Assembly: GCA_033439265.1 (NCBI GenBank)
Contig: JAVTVX010000013.1
Span: forward strand, 22,721,000-22,784,999
Length of the DNA stretch: 64,000 bases
From: Dillenia suffruticosa
Lineage: Eukaryota; Streptophyta; Magnoliopsida; Dilleniales; Dilleniaceae
Direction of reading: 5' to 3'
Shown here: positions 1 through 12,191 of the stretch, one piece after another
Layout of the letters: every line of letters begins with the position of its first letter
Position numbering within the stretch: position 1 is the first letter of the stretch
Notes under the pieces: generated by a model
Databases searched by the model: none
Seen by the model: the letters and a program-made list of their open reading frames with translations, nothing else
Told to the model about the DNA's origin: nothing
Made by a program: the position numbers and the translations under genes

Positions 1-1500
1 GATATATTAGATTTGTTGGATGCCATTTATGAAGGAAATCGGAGAAATTGAGCAAAATCGGTAATGATGCATGCAAAGAAAGAATTTGGATAGCAATACT
101 CTTTCATTAGCACGTGAACATGTTGATTACAAGAGACAATGCAAAGTTTTGAAGATTTACTACAGTAAAATTTTCTTTCCCACTTGCACATTTAAGAGAA
201 AATTATGATGGATTTGGAAATATTAAAAATTTTGAAAAATTTTATTTCATTCCTAATATTTAGTAAAAAAAAATTTTGAAAATATAATTCTTTTATAATA
301 TTATTTTTAGGAAGTTTACTTTTTGCTCTATTTTTATTTATTTAATAGTTATTTAGAGTTAGAAATATTTACTTTTTGCAAATAGGAAAAATTTCATCTT
401 GCTTAGTGTTACACTCCTCTATATATAGGAGTGTTATATATTGTTTAGGCACTCTCGGAGGCAAGCTCAAGGGGGCAGCGATACTATTCACGTTCAAGAG
501 GTGTGCAACCACTTTGAGAGAGCACAGCCGATAGCATATTGTCTTTCTTCTTGTGGTATCATTTATTTTCCAGTATAAATAAAAATCATTTTGTGAATTT
601 TCTCTTTACATATTTTATTTTTAATTTGCTTTTCTAGTTGAATGTTAGTAGAAACTTTGATTCAGGACATTGTGAGATTTAAATGTGCTATTTTTTTTCA
701 ATAATCATATGTATTTATTTAATTCTTATATTTTATGGATCATAATTTTTTAGAATTTATTGAATAAATGACAAATATTTAATAAATTTAGAATAATTTA
801 TAACTAATTAAAACGGTAAATTTATTATTGTTTGTTAGTTTTAATAAAGTGGTGAATGATATTTATGTCATGGAATTGAATAATTTAATTTAAATGAACC
901 CGTCGTGTGTTTATTAATTAGAATTGATTCTCTCTAAATCTTAATGTTGTTGAGACTTTAAATTTTAAAAGTTTTTTTAGGATTGACTCTCGATTAGGGA
1001 AATAATTAACGAATTTCTCTTAATTATCGACGAAATAAGGAGAGATTGGTGGTTGAGCGTTTGTTGACGACTATAATTAATTTATTTATGTGTTGTTGAA
1101 TTATCCTTAAATCGAAAATCAATCGATTGAATCAAAGTGGAAATGAATCCTTCAATTAGGTTAATTTATCATGACTTTTAATTCTTTAATTTTGTCTCAC
1201 TTTATTTTACCGATTGTTACTTTAATTTTAATTAGTAGTTTATTTCAATTTGTTAGGTTATTTAGTTAATTCGAAATCCCTCACATTTTATTTTATTTTT
1301 CCTTAAAAGAAATAAAACTGTCATTTTCTGTGGATACGACACTACTCACCCTAAACTTATTTTTAGTGAAATATGTATTTTTATTTTTGATTGGATTAAC
1401 GATACTCCAATAGAGTATTAAATCTTTTAATTAAATCTCGAATTCAAAACTTAAAAATGAAAAATACCATACTGGGAAAGCCATTTCGTAAATAGGGTTT
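1..1500 (+). mobile_element. Possible Ty3/gypsy-type retroelement leader fossil
   Basis: No gene is seen in the first 1.9 kb. The stretch is very A+T-rich. Around 420-540 it has a short TATA-type promoter-like segment followed by a transcript-leader-like tract. Near 1329-1352 there is a phrase of the kind found in leader regions of plant gypsy elements (GTGGATACGACACTACTC). No capsid or polymerase coding sequence, paired LTRs or target duplication could be seen. The piece is therefore a fragment at best, and the family call is a guess from memory of similar leaders. It could equally be unannotated intergenic DNA. Confidence 0.25.
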
Positions 1501-1970
1501 TCGTAAACGTTCGAATAATATTAGTTGGACTATAATTTCAGATACCGGTGATATGAAAAAAAAGGATTCTAGCCATATTGCACACTATGCCCTCACATAG
1601 TTTAGCTCATAAATAAAGTTCGTTCCAAAAAAACAAGTTAGTGATTATATTCCCTTATCAATTCTGAAATCCTATATTCAAATCTTATTGCTAAAAAAAA
1701 AAAAAAAGTAAGGTTGGGCACGGCGCGAAGGAACAAGCCCAATCTCAAACTGTGTTAATCCTATACCCAATTGCTTCTGCCCATGCATCCTAGGATAAAA
1801 CATTCAAAACAAGTGGGTCAAGCCCAAAAGAAACGGGGCTGGCCCGGATCACACTAATCCTGGCCCACCAAGTCCACGACCCACGTTGCCAAAAAAATTG
1901 TGGCCATTTAGAATCTTCGGCAGTCGGTGGGGATTGATATTTTCCTTTCCTTAAAGTTATGTCTTGTAAC

Positions 1971-2142
1971 AACGAATAATTGATATAATAGAATATAATA
2001 TTAGATTTCTTAATCAAATTTTTGAGTTTAACTTGCGATCTGGGTATGAAAAAAATTATATTAGAAAGGTAGTCCCTTAAATGATTTACTATAAATTCTG
2101 AACCGGATTAATGAATTATGATCAGTATAATAAAAAAAAAAA
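1971..2142 (+). mobile_element. SINE-like dispersed repeat, copy 1
   Basis: This is one of six related copies of about 130-200 bp in the window. In this orientation it starts with TTGATATAATAGAAT, carries a degenerate B-box-like stretch about 50 bp in, continues with a shared middle (ATAAATTCTGAACCGGATTAAT) and ends with ATAATA plus a poly(A) run. The tail and tRNA-like head suggest a Pol III-derived SINE. It lies about 280 bp upstream of the HSC70 heat-shock elements. No clear target duplication was identified. Confidence 0.55.
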
Positions 2143-2365
2143 TTCCATCTCTTAACCAATCAAATTCTTGTGCCGCCTGCAGTCACTTCCCCAGATTCAC
2201 GTAAAATATATTCCCATCAAACGCGCCAATCGAACGGTCCGAAACACATCCATCCAATTCCTCCTCATACACCTGCGCTCCACCTTATTCCACCACCCGA
2301 ACCAATGGAAAGAAATGAAAAAAATTAGAAACGGGCGCGGTGCCTAACGAAAATAGATGCCAAGT

Positions 2366-2459
2366 TTCTAGAACTGTCCAAACGGGTCCGAATCTGACGG
2401 TCTTCATTTAGGCCGTTAGAACATTCTGGAACTCCCAAGCCCTAATTTGAACTTATAAA
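2366..2459 (+). promoter_or_regulatory. HSC70 core promoter: heat-shock elements and TATA box
   Basis: A perfect three-unit heat-shock element (aGAAcaTTCtgGAAc) lies at 2418-2432. A two-unit TTCtaGAA element lies at 2366-2373. A TATAAA box at 2454-2459 follows 22 bp after the main element. The coding start is about 125 bp further on, behind a CT-rich leader. Heat-shock factors bind alternating GAA/TTC units, so the gene is expected to be heat-inducible as well as constitutively expressed. The inducibility is inference; the motifs are visible. Confidence 0.75.
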
Positions 2460-2583
2460 TGCTCTTATTTTCCCTCTCTCCCTCCCAACCAAAGTTTACG
2501 CAGACAACTCGCTCTCTCCCTAACTTTCTCTCTCTGTATTTTTCACTTCTCTCTCTTAGGGTCTCACTTGTTGGTAAATCATA

Positions 2584-5500
2584 ATGGCTGGAAAAGGTGA
2601 GGGTCCGGCTATCGGAATCGATTTGGGAACGACGTACTCCTGCGTCGGAGTATGGCAACACGATCGTGTCGAGATCATAGCCAACGATCAGGGAAACAGA
2701 ACTACGCCGTCTTATGTTGCTTTCACCGATACTGAGAGGTTGATCGGAGATGCTGCCAAGAATCAGGTGGCGATGAACCCGATAAACACTGTTTTCGGTA
2801 TGATCTATGTTCTCAGCTCCTTGCTTTTTCGTCTTTTCCTCTGCTTGTTGATCTGTAACATTGCCTTTGTTTTCCTGTTCTGTGTCAGATCTAGATCTTC
2901 TAGTATGGACATTTGTGAATTTGCTTTTTGCCTTTCTGTATATTCTAGTTCCAGATCTACTTCTGAGATTTGTGGTTTTGATGAAACTTGAGTACCGAAT
3001 ACGTTTGACTCTTTGTAACACTTGAACATCTGTAGACTTTAGTACTCTGGTCCTAAGAGTCGAATCGGCTTTGTATCCCTGTTGCCCAGATCTACAAGGT
3101 CTTGCTTTGGAGAACTCAATTTGATTTTCCATAAATTACTTGTTTCATGCTGATAATATTCATGTTATTTTCCCGAAAGTAGATATGAGAAATAGTGGTA
3201 TGAATGGCTGCTTACTCTTCCAAGTATGAATTTTTGGCTTTCTGTCATATTGTAGAGACTCTTTTTTATGCTGATGATGTAATATCTAATATCTGACTTG
3301 TACACGTTGCAAACATCTCGTTACTTGTGTATTGACAGCAAAGTAGGGACGGAGATTAGTTATTTCCTTGCATTATATGTATAAATCTAGATAAATATGT
3401 AAATCATTCATTAATTAGAATAGATATACTGGTAGATGATACTATAGCTTTACTTGTCTACCAGACTTCATCTGGGTTGGCATAGGCACTATATTACTGT
3501 ATCTGGAAACATATGTAGAGCCTAGGAGCGAGATTTAAGTGCGGGAGATTTAGGAAAATGTTGGGTAGGTCACTTAAAGATATGGTAAAGACATGAGTAT
3601 CAATTGTTTTGTTTAGGGATGATTTAGATTAGAATAAGTGGTTTAAAGAATCCGAAGCATTTAAATTATCTCTAGTTATTTTAAAATGGATAGTTTATTT
3701 TTATTTTTTAAAATCATTTTTTATTTTTATTTTTTAATGTTATCTTTTTTATTTTTTTACTTTCAAATTTTAATTTTATACGTATATTTTAAATTGTTTT
3801 AGAAGTTTTAATTTTTTTAAAAAATTTTTTTTCTCACTATTATATTTGTCGTTCAAGCATTCCTAAAAAATTTGGGATCAGGGCTTTGTTGTTCTTATAT
3901 TGGTCTGAAGCTGCAGACCCAAAATTTTGTATTTCTAATGCTATGGGGTTTGGTCTGCAGATGCCAAGCGATTGATTGGCAGGAGATTCAGTGATGCTTC
4001 TGTTCAGAGTGACGTCAAGTTGTGGCCTTTCAAGGTCATAGCTGGACCTGGTGACAAGCCCATGATTGTTGTCAACTACAAGGGTGAGGATAAGCAATTT
4101 GCTGCTGAGGAAATTTCCTCAATGGTTCTCATTAAGATGCGCGAGATTGCTGAGGCTTACCTTGGTTCACAAGTCAAGAATGCCGTTGTCACAGTCCCGG
4201 CTTACTTCAATGACTCACAACGTCAGGCCACAAAGGATGCTGGTGTCATTGCTGGTCTCAATGTCATGCGTATCATCAATGAGCCTACAGCTGCTGCCAT
4301 TGCTTATGGTCTTGACAAGAAGGCAACCAGTGTTGGCGAGAAGAATGTGTTAATCTTTGATCTTGGTGGTGGTACCTTTGATGTCTCTCTTCTCACTATT
4401 GAAGAGGGTATCTTTGAGGTGAAAGCCACTGCTGGAGATACCCATCTTGGTGGTGAGGACTTTGATAACAGAATGGTGAACCACTTTGTGCAAGAGTTTA
4501 AGAGAAAGCACAAGAAGGATATTAGCGGGAACCCTAGGGCTCTTAGGAGGTTGAGAACCTCTTGTGAAAGGGCAAAGAGGACTCTCTCATCCACTGCTCA
4601 GACTACCATTGAAATTGATTCTTTGTACGAAGGTATTGATTTCTACTCAACCATCACCCGTGCTAGGTTTGAGGAGCTCAACATGGATCTCTTCAGGAAG
4701 TGTATGGAGCCTGTTGAGAAGTGCTTGAGAGATGCTAAGATGGACAAAAGCACAGTCCATGATGTTGTTCTTGTTGGTGGCTCTACTAGAATTCCTAAAG
4801 TGCAGCAACTTCTTCAAGACTTCTTCAATGGCAAGGAGCTCTGCAAGAGCATCAACCCTGATGAGGCTGTTGCTTATGGTGCTGCTGTCCAAGCTGCCAT
4901 ATTGAGTGGTGAGGGTAATGAGAAGGTGCAAGATCTTCTGCTACTTGATGTCACTCCTCTCTCCCTTGGTTTGGAGACTGCTGGTGGTGTCATGACTGTC
5001 TTGATTCCAAGGAACACAACCATTCCAACGAAGAAGGAACAAGTCTTCTCAACCTACTCTGACAACCAGCCTGGAGTGTTGATCCAGGTCTATGAAGGTG
5101 AGAGAACCAGGACCAGGGATAACAACCTTTTGGGCAAGTTCGAGCTCTCCGGTATCCCACCTGCTCCTAGGGGTGTTCCACAAATCACAGTCTGCTTTGA
5201 CATTGATGCCAATGGTATCTTGAATGTTTCTGCCGAGGACAAGACCACAGGCCAGAAGAACAAGATTACCATCACAAATGACAAGGGAAGACTGTCAAAG
5301 GAGGAGATTGAGAAGATGGTTCAGGAAGCCGAGAAGTACAAGGCAGAGGATGAGGAGCACAAGAAGAAGGTGGAGGCAAAGAATGCATTGGAGAACTATG
5401 CTTACAACATGAGGAACACAGTGAATGATGAAAAGATTGGCTCCAAGCTTGCTCCCGCTGACAAGAAGAAGATTGAGGATGCCATTGATGGAGCCATCCA

Positions 5501-5693
5501 CTGGCTTGACAGCAACCAGCTAGCAGAGGCTGATGAGTTTGAAGACAAAATGAAGGAGTTGGAAAGCATCTGCAACCCTATCATTGCAAAGATGTACCAG
5601 GGAGCAGGTGGTGAGATGGGTGGAGCCATGGATGATGATGGCCCCTCAGCTGGTGCCAGCGGTGCAGGTCCTAAGATTGAGGAAGTTGACTAA
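2584..5693 (+). CDS. HSC70: Cytosolic heat shock cognate 70 kDa protein (HSC70/HSP70)
   Basis: ATP-dependent chaperone that binds unfolded segments of client proteins in the cytosol and nucleus. There are two exons, 2584-2797 and 3961-5693, giving 648 aa, the usual length for plant HSC70. The 1163-bp intron (GTATGA...CTGCAG) interrupts the Asp-72 codon, the position I know as conserved in plant HSC70 genes. Visible landmarks are IDLGTTYS (residues 12-19), [14 protein letters not shown] and [13 protein letters not shown] in the ATPase domain, the substrate-binding domain beginning around [13 protein letters not shown], a charged helical lid, a Gly/Ala-rich tail and the terminal EEVD that binds TPR co-chaperones and marks cytosolic forms. 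The reading frame is intact. The upstream heat-shock elements fit its role. No ER or organelle targeting peptide is present. Confidence 0.97.
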
Positions 5694-7202
5694 ATCTGAT
5701 CCTTGATGGTTTTTGTTTACTAGTAATTGGTATTTAAAATGTGTTTTGTAATTCAGACGTGGGATGCGGTGGGACATCCGTTTTGGTATTTTTGGGGCTT
5801 TGATGTTTTTACATGATTTGTTTCAAAGCCTGGACAAAATATTATTTTACCATCGGTGGTATTGCTATTTTTCTTTTTCGGAAAGTGATGCTGCAATTTG
5901 CATAAATATCTATCGGTCCCCAAGGGATCCACATTCAAGTTTTCCTCCTCTCATTCTTCCTTTGTAGCAAGGCTTTGACGCTTGTTCAATAACCGGGGAA
6001 TTTTGTGGTAAACCGAGTTGGCTCACTCACGGGTGATCAATGGGAAACTAAGCTTAAGACCATGCCAAACAAAGGCATCAGATTTCGATGTTCCTGATGT
6101 CGAAACCAATCCTCTAGACTGAAGGAAAATGACAATGGCTTCAAAGCTATGTACCATGTTGGCACCACAACCCCAGTTTGCCAAAGATGAATCTATTCCA
6201 AGTATAATTAGGGTAAGGTTTGCGCCCAAAGACCAATCTTGTTGACATGGTCGGAGGATAAACCAAGAGCAATGTCTTGAATGCTATCCTCCAATTCCGT
6301 TGAAACCATTTATTGTTTTAGAAAAGACCATGGTTTATACCTTCACCTTCCCTTTACATCTTCTCTTCCATATTTTATTTCCCAAAAGCAGTAAATGGAC
6401 AATGCTTTCAGAGATGGTAGTGTTGGTGAGATTTCTTACACGGTTTAATTATTATAAAAAAAATTACTTTACCTCCCACAGATTGGTTCATAATCACTCC
6501 TACCATTCCCCTATAATTCACTAGTGTGGAGCTGCTCCACTAAAACTTAGTTATAGCTTTGCTTCTTTACATTCAGTTTCAGGGAGTTAAATGTTTCAAA
6601 ATAATAAATTAATGAAATTCAAAATTTTATAATAAAATCATGTAAAACAAAGATATGAATGTGATTTGAGCTACAAAACTCCTAGTTTCAAAATATAATA
6701 GTCACACCAGGAGAGGCCCAAAGGAAACAAACTTCTACTAGTGAAGAAGCAGCGTGGAACACGCCTGGGAACAGCTGCACTGAGAAGAGAGCAGCTGCCA
6801 TAAGAGCTTCAAAATCTGCTTTGGGTGTAGCTACACCGATAATCTGAACAAAGGTGCCGCCATGAAGATTAGAGATGTATTCAACGAATGGATTGTGTTG
6901 CTCGAGCCACAAATTAGATTTGGATCACCACTCCAATAATCTCTACCTTGGGACAAATTCCGACGGTGGAGAAACTCCCACAAATCGGGTTTGTAAAAAT
7001 GGAATCAAGGTAGAAACTGTTGATGTTGTGACCCCAAATTCATTGGGATTAAGATGTGATTGAAGATTGCAAGAGGGGGAACGAAGTTTTTAAGATTTAG
7101 GAAACTAGTGCCTGTTGACATCCTTGCACCAACGCTAATCTCAGGTTTGCCTTTGAAATACAAAGCCATGGCGGTGGCCTCCCACCGTTGTGGCGATACT
7201 CT
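5694..7202. other. Intergenic: HSC70 3' UTR and an unrecognised decayed tract
   Basis: The first 250 bp or so is the likely 3' UTR. From about 6010 to 7180 the base composition is less A+T-rich than the surroundings. On the minus strand there are short open stretches in several frames, for example 6688-6912 and 6023-6229, whose translations look protein-like but which I cannot assign to a family. No start, splice pattern or full domain can be put together, so a decayed gene remnant is possible but unproven. Confidence 0.3.
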
Positions 7203-7335
7203 TTTTTTTTTTTAATATTATATTACTGATATTCGGAATTATATTCTGAATAATAAGATTTTAAACTTGTAGTGATTCATTTAAATAGGTTACCTTCTCA
7301 ACGTAGTATTTTTTATACCCAAATTACAATTGTAG
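7203..7335 (-). mobile_element. SINE-like dispersed repeat, copy 2 (truncated)
   Basis: The plus strand shows the reverse complement of the family: a T-run, then TTACTGATATTCGGAATTATATT, then TAGTGATTCATTTAAATAGG, CTCAACGTAGT and TATACCCAAATT. The tRNA-like head is missing, so the copy is cut short at its 5' end, a common state for SINEs. Confidence 0.5.
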
Positions 7336-10300
7336 CAATACTCTCCGTCTTCTTTGCTTTGACGCGCCTTGCCCCAGGCCCTTCCGCGGTTAGAGTTTCC
7401 AAATGACCCTATTAAATTCTCTGTTCACTTCTAGCATATATTGGAGACCAAATTCTTGGGGTTTGAAGTTTTGAGTGTTCGGCGGTGTCTAGAGAGCTTA
7501 GTGAGAGCACTTATTTGTAATCTCCGTGAACTTTCACATTCGTGTTTTGCACTAGATCTTGTATCTCATTTGTGTTGTTTGATTGGACATTTTGATTGAT
7601 TGCTTATACTTGCTTCATTGTTGGGTTTTCTTCATTTTTGTGATTCTATTGCCACAGCCACAAATGTTAACTAGGAAGAAGGAAATCAAGAAGAGAGGAA
7701 AGAGGAAAAATAAAAAACGTAAAGAGAGAGGAGAGAAGACGATGGCGATTGGAAATGAAGATACAGGTTTATGCTAGGAAGAACAATGGGTGCACCATAA
7801 CAATAAAATCCCACACTAAATGAAAAACCATAGTGGAATAAGCACACCCAACCATCTTCCTAGCTATTTGAATATGCGAGAAATATGCATAATCCCAATA
7901 CAAACAGTAAGACAAATGTAAAGATAAAACAATCAAACCAACATGACTATAAAAATACAACTTTTAGGAGGAAAATCTCTTCAATGTGAAGAGTAAAAAT
8001 ACAACCTTTTACTTTTGCCAATGAAGTAAATTGCTTTGCTGGGTTAAATTGGAACAAAATTCCAAAAATTGAACCATAGAGAACAATTTACTAGTCGTGG
8101 CAATCATAGAGGGTAATTTACATCTGTCGGTGAACATCCGTGGCCTATGCTAATTTTTTTCTTTTTTAAAATATAAAATAATTTGAATTCGAGATCGCCT
8201 AATTTAAAAAAAAGAAGATATATCAATTAAGTTATAATTCATTGATTCTCTCGTCTGTACTACTCATCGAACGAAAAATGAAGAATAATGACCGAACCAT
8301 GCACAAAATTGTCTTGTGTCCTGTCAATCCTAAATAGCATGGTCTTTATCTATATTTATTTACATACCCAGTTTTATTCTTAACGTGATTCTACAGGTGT
8401 AACTTGAGAATACGAATCGAGAATGAAAATTTGGACTCATTCAAGCACTATCTTTTTAGATATGGCATGTGGGTACCCGTGACCTAATTTTTCTAAGATA
8501 GTGAAAGGATCATTTTGTTTCATTGCCTATTGCCATATTTCTTTTGACAAAAAACAATATAAATGTCATTCTTGTCTGGGACAATTGTTGGCAACTAAGA
8601 ATTTTCGATCGAAATTTTATTTACAATAAAAGTTCTTAATTTCACTTTTATTTTTATCTCTTATGGAACGAAAACCATAAGAAAGTCTTTTAGTCGGTGA
8701 TGAGATTACTGATCAATCAATTTCATGTTAATTTAGTGTTCAACAAAAATAAGTGATAAGAAAGTTTTGCCTATTTAGAGTTTAGTTCAACTCGAAATGA
8801 ATTTAATTGATTCAATATAGTTATCAAATATCGATAATTTATAAAAAAAAAATTATTAACCAATATATCAAAAGTTTTCATTACACCAACGGTTTTATTT
8901 TATTGTATTGGAACTTTTTTGGGTTAACTATGTTTTATTTTTTATCTTTGATTTTTCTGCTTTCAGAAAATTATATTTTTCTTCATAATGATGCAACGCA
9001 ACTCGGTTATATTTTAATAAATTACATGATAGATCGGTAGCTTTATTCATATAAAATATAAATAAATAAGTCAAATATATGTAACATTTTAAATTATATT
9101 ATTTTTAATAAATAAAAATAAAAATAAAAAATACATATGAATGGAAATTACAGAATAATCTCTCCTATCTCTCAAAACTGCTTACCAAATGTAGACTAAC
9201 GCGTAGCACACAGCTGCCCAACACTTGCTATGAACCCACGCGTCGATGTAAACCGATGAAACAACGGTCCAACCCAAACACGGCGTAAGAAAAAAGAGTC
9301 TTGTTCCATTCTCTGCATTATTTATAATTACAGGCTGCCCTAGACCCTATCAACAGCTACAAAAAGACAACACCGTATTTTCCGCTCATAGTATAAACAA
9401 CTTACGTCCTAAGAAACACGTCTCTCTCTCTCTCTCCCTCTCATAGTCAACATATCAATGAATCAACCTCCAATGATCTGAATAGGCAAAACTACATTTG
9501 GCCCCTCGAAAGCGTGTGAATGTGATATAAGGCCAATGTGGCTCCTGATAGGCACTCGACTTTTACAATGAATCAAAACTAGGAACCAAAGCTTTTGAAA
9601 AAGTCATCCACATTACTCACAGGCACACCTTAGGAATCCGACAAACACAGCTCTCTAAATAATCTCTGCTTGATGACATCAACTACTCATGGACTCCATG
9701 ACCAAGTTGAATGGGTACTTGACCAGAACGGGGCTTTTTTTTTTTGAAAAAAAAAATTATTATTATGATTTTGCATGCCTGATAATTAAATAGATAATAA
9801 AAAAGAGAGAAAAATAAATTATAATTAATATGACAGAATATAGTTTTTATAGACTAATAGCATATTGTGACAACAATTGTGAGCAATTTGGTAATTTTGG
9901 GTCACAAAAGCTTCAACTCTATACAACTCTAACCCATATGTCTGAGGTTACTTCTACACGATGAGAAGCAAAATCCTGAAAAATAGTTTGAATCAAATGC
10001 TGCAGGCAAGCAAGATCATGGTATGAGCCCGAGTAACTGGACTTGACAAAAGAGCTTACGCATTATGAGTCTCAAAATTGAAAATAAAAATTCTCCATCA
10101 TTGAATATCAAAATTTTCAATCATCCCCTATCAATGGATGGATTAGATTTATCCTTGCCATCATCCCATAGCCACCGTATCCGTGGATAAATGAGAATCT
10201 CATTTGGAGAAGGGTAAAACTATCATTTGCTTTACCCTTAGAAATGGTAAAACCCTTAAAAATGGTAAAACGTCGTCGCTATAGCTTGAGCAACAGGGAT

Positions 10301-10651
10301 TAACTAGCCTGAGCAACAGGGATTAACTAGCCAAAACGCAGAATCTATGGAGTCTCAAATGAATGAATCAAGCAAAAGATCAACCAACAATAATGGCATA
10401 TAAGCAAACTGTAATTTCCAGTCGATTAATCTTGAATATCAATAATAGGTCCAAAAGCAGGAGCAATTACAATCAAAAGCTAACCAGATGCATGGGGTAC
10501 AAAAACCATAGCAATTAGGAAGCAAAGATTGCAGAGGAGAAATGTGAGAGGCACATTCTTCTACAAGTAAATTACAATGTAGACCATACTATTAGTACAC
10601 AATATAGCCCCATCTATACCAAACACCTAAATATTTGAATAAGTTGCTCTC
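7336..10651. other. Intergenic, no gene recognised
   Basis: Mostly A+T-rich single-copy-looking DNA. A less A+T-rich stretch at about 9180-9720 includes a short CT run (9421-9438) and may be 3' UTR or another transcribed piece downstream of the SLT1-type gene; no protein family was recognised there. A perfect 23-bp tandem duplication sits at 10288-10332. A 9-bp inverted pair (CACTATCTT/AAGATAGTG) brackets 8445-8503. No tRNA, rRNA or transposase sequence was found. Confidence 0.3.
10288..10332. repeat. 23-bp tandem duplication
   Basis: Two adjacent copies of a unit beginning GAGCAACAGGGATTAACTAG start at 10288 and 10311. The copies are identical, which suggests a recent slippage or unequal event in the 3' flank of the SLT1-type gene. 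Confidence 0.85.
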
Positions 10652-12163
10652 TCAAGTCAGCATAAGCTCATTGCCTCCCAGATGAGGGCGAAGGCAAACG
10701 CGGACCTCATGTTCTTCAGGACCGACACGGAGTTTTGGCACCATAATCTCAAGCACTGTTCCTGGGCGATCAAAATATGCTTCTATGTTGGCATTTTCAG
10801 GGATTCGGGTTGATAGTGCTATTTCTCTAATGAACTCGCCTGGAGGACAGTGCTCAGAAGATGGATCTGTCAACTTGAATGTTCTATCATGTCTTTGAAT
10901 GAATGGCATGCGAGACGTACTGACACAAGAAACCTTAATGATGCCATGAGTAAGGGTGTTCCTCCAGGTAACTTTCACCCTCTGAAGATCAACAAAGGGC
11001 AAGCTGATTAAAATCAGATAACCTTCTTCGTCCTCGTAGATTGTTTTTGCAGCAGTGACAGGACCATAAAGGTTTCTCATTACCCCGCTGAATCCGTTCA
11101 ACCAGGATGGCTGGCCATGGTGATGAATTTCCATGTCAGAAACCCGATCAGCTGGAGGATTAACAGCCAAAAAACAAACATCTTCATTCCCATGTGGGAA
11201 AAAGTCCTTCTTCCTTTTGTTGGAAACAGGCGAAAGGTCCATTGCATCACCGTTGCAGTGGTTAGATGGCTGAGTTGACAAATTCAGACCCGATCCATTA
11301 AGCAGCTTCTTTGATTGGTGATTGGAGTTATTCTTCAATTGAGGTGGTGGCCGCTCCAACTCAAAGTCTGTATTAGGAAGGTTTCTCCACGAACTAAAGT
11401 CACTTGCTTCAGGTGGAATTGAGAAATCCAAATCCCTACCTGTGAGTTCCATCCACCTCTTCCTCTCTTCTTCGTCAAGACACAATAGGTTTGGTGATGG
11501 AACAAGCTCAATCCCATGCACGCACTGGGGATTAGACAGGCCCCTGTAATGTTTCCGCTGCATTCTATGAGATCGGACAAAACCCTTGTCAACACTGAAC
11601 GGAAAAGAAGGCTCTCCTTGTCTAGAATGCCCATTCATGTAACTTCTCAGCTGCATCTTGCCCAGAGCATTCTCAGGCCTCTCCTTGAAAACCCACATGT
11701 ACATGTTCTCCATATCATGCTGAACCAAAAACCCTTCAAGATTAAGATCCGACTTATCAAAACCAGAAACTCCATTACTATCCCGTACAATTTTCCCCTT
11801 AAACTTATCATTCAAAGCAGGCTTGAAATAGAAGCTAAAGAAAAACCAGGCACCCCAGATGCTGTCCACTCGCTTCGCACATTTCCTTGCAACCTTTGGG
11901 ATATTAAGAAGAGTCTCAGTCTCGTATATCTGAGGACCAAGTCCTACATCTAGCATATCACATGAATCCGAATTCCATGCCTGTGAAGGTGGACTACGTT
12001 CAGCTGACAAGGGCAAATTGATATCAGGAGGTCGGGAAAGAACGATCTGGCGATTCATCTCGAGGTCCAATTCATCGTGGGAAGAAGCGCTTGAATCCAT
12101 TGACAAAAGAGTAGAAGGGTGATGATTCTCCATTGATAGTGTCGTGAGCAGAGAATCTCCCAT
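10652..12163 (-). CDS. SLT1: SLT1-type protein with C-terminal alpha-crystallin (HSP20-like) domain
   Basis: Uninterrupted 503-aa frame starting MGDSLLTTLSMENHH. The N-terminal ~360 residues form a conserved plant-specific region with short Ser-rich and acidic parts and a basic NKRKK cluster (315-319). Residues ~368-490 fit an alpha-crystallin fold: TIYEDEEGYLILISLPFVDL, then VKVTWRN, then GTVLEIMVPKL. I recognise it as the SODIUM/LITHIUM TOLERANT 1 family (At2g37570 and the related At5g02480). The family is reported to rescue salt sensitivity of yeast calcineurin mutants and to have chaperone-like activity. A second Met (residue 11) is a less likely start. A donor-like AAAAG|GTAATT near 12791 on this strand suggests a 5' UTR intron. 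The symbol is from memory of the family; the domain call is firmer. Confidence 0.82.
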   Translation of the reverse strand: MGDSLLTTLSMENHHPSTLLSMDSSASSHDELDLEMNRQIVLSRPPDINLPLSAERSPPSQAWNSDSCDMLDVGLGPQIYETETLLNIPKVARKCAKRVDSIWGAWFFFSFYFKPALNDKFKGKIVRDSNGVSGFDKSDLNLEGFLVQHDMENMYMWVFKERPENALGKMQLRSYMNGHSRQGEPSFPFSVDKGFVRSHRMQRKHYRGLSNPQCVHGIELVPSPNLLCLDEEERKRWMELTGRDLDFSIPPEASDFSSWRNLPNTDFELERPPPQLKNNSNHQSKKLLNGSGLNLSTQPSNHCNGDAMDLSPVSNKRKKDFFPHGNEDVCFLAVNPPADRVSDMEIHHHGQPSWLNGFSGVMRNLYGPVTAAKTIYEDEEGYLILISLPFVDLQRVKVTWRNTLTHGIIKVSCVSTSRMPFIQRHDRTFKLTDPSSEHCPPGEFIREIALSTRIPENANIEAYFDRPGTVLEIMVPKLRVGPEEHEVRVCLRPHLGGNELMLT

Positions 12164-12171
12164 TTCAATAA

Positions 12172-12191
12172 ATCATCATCATCATCATCAT
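12172..12191. repeat. ATC trinucleotide microsatellite in SLT1 5' UTR
   Basis: About six ATC units lie directly upstream of the start codon of the minus-strand SLT1-type gene. They are not translated in the proposed reading frame. Confidence 0.8.

Noticed and set aside
2416-3132. 238-codon minus-strand frame opposite HSC70 exon 1
   Set aside because: It overlaps the HSC70 promoter, leader, exon 1 and intron in antisense. It has low-complexity Arg/Ser-rich composition and no family match. Long antisense frames are common opposite HSP70 genes.
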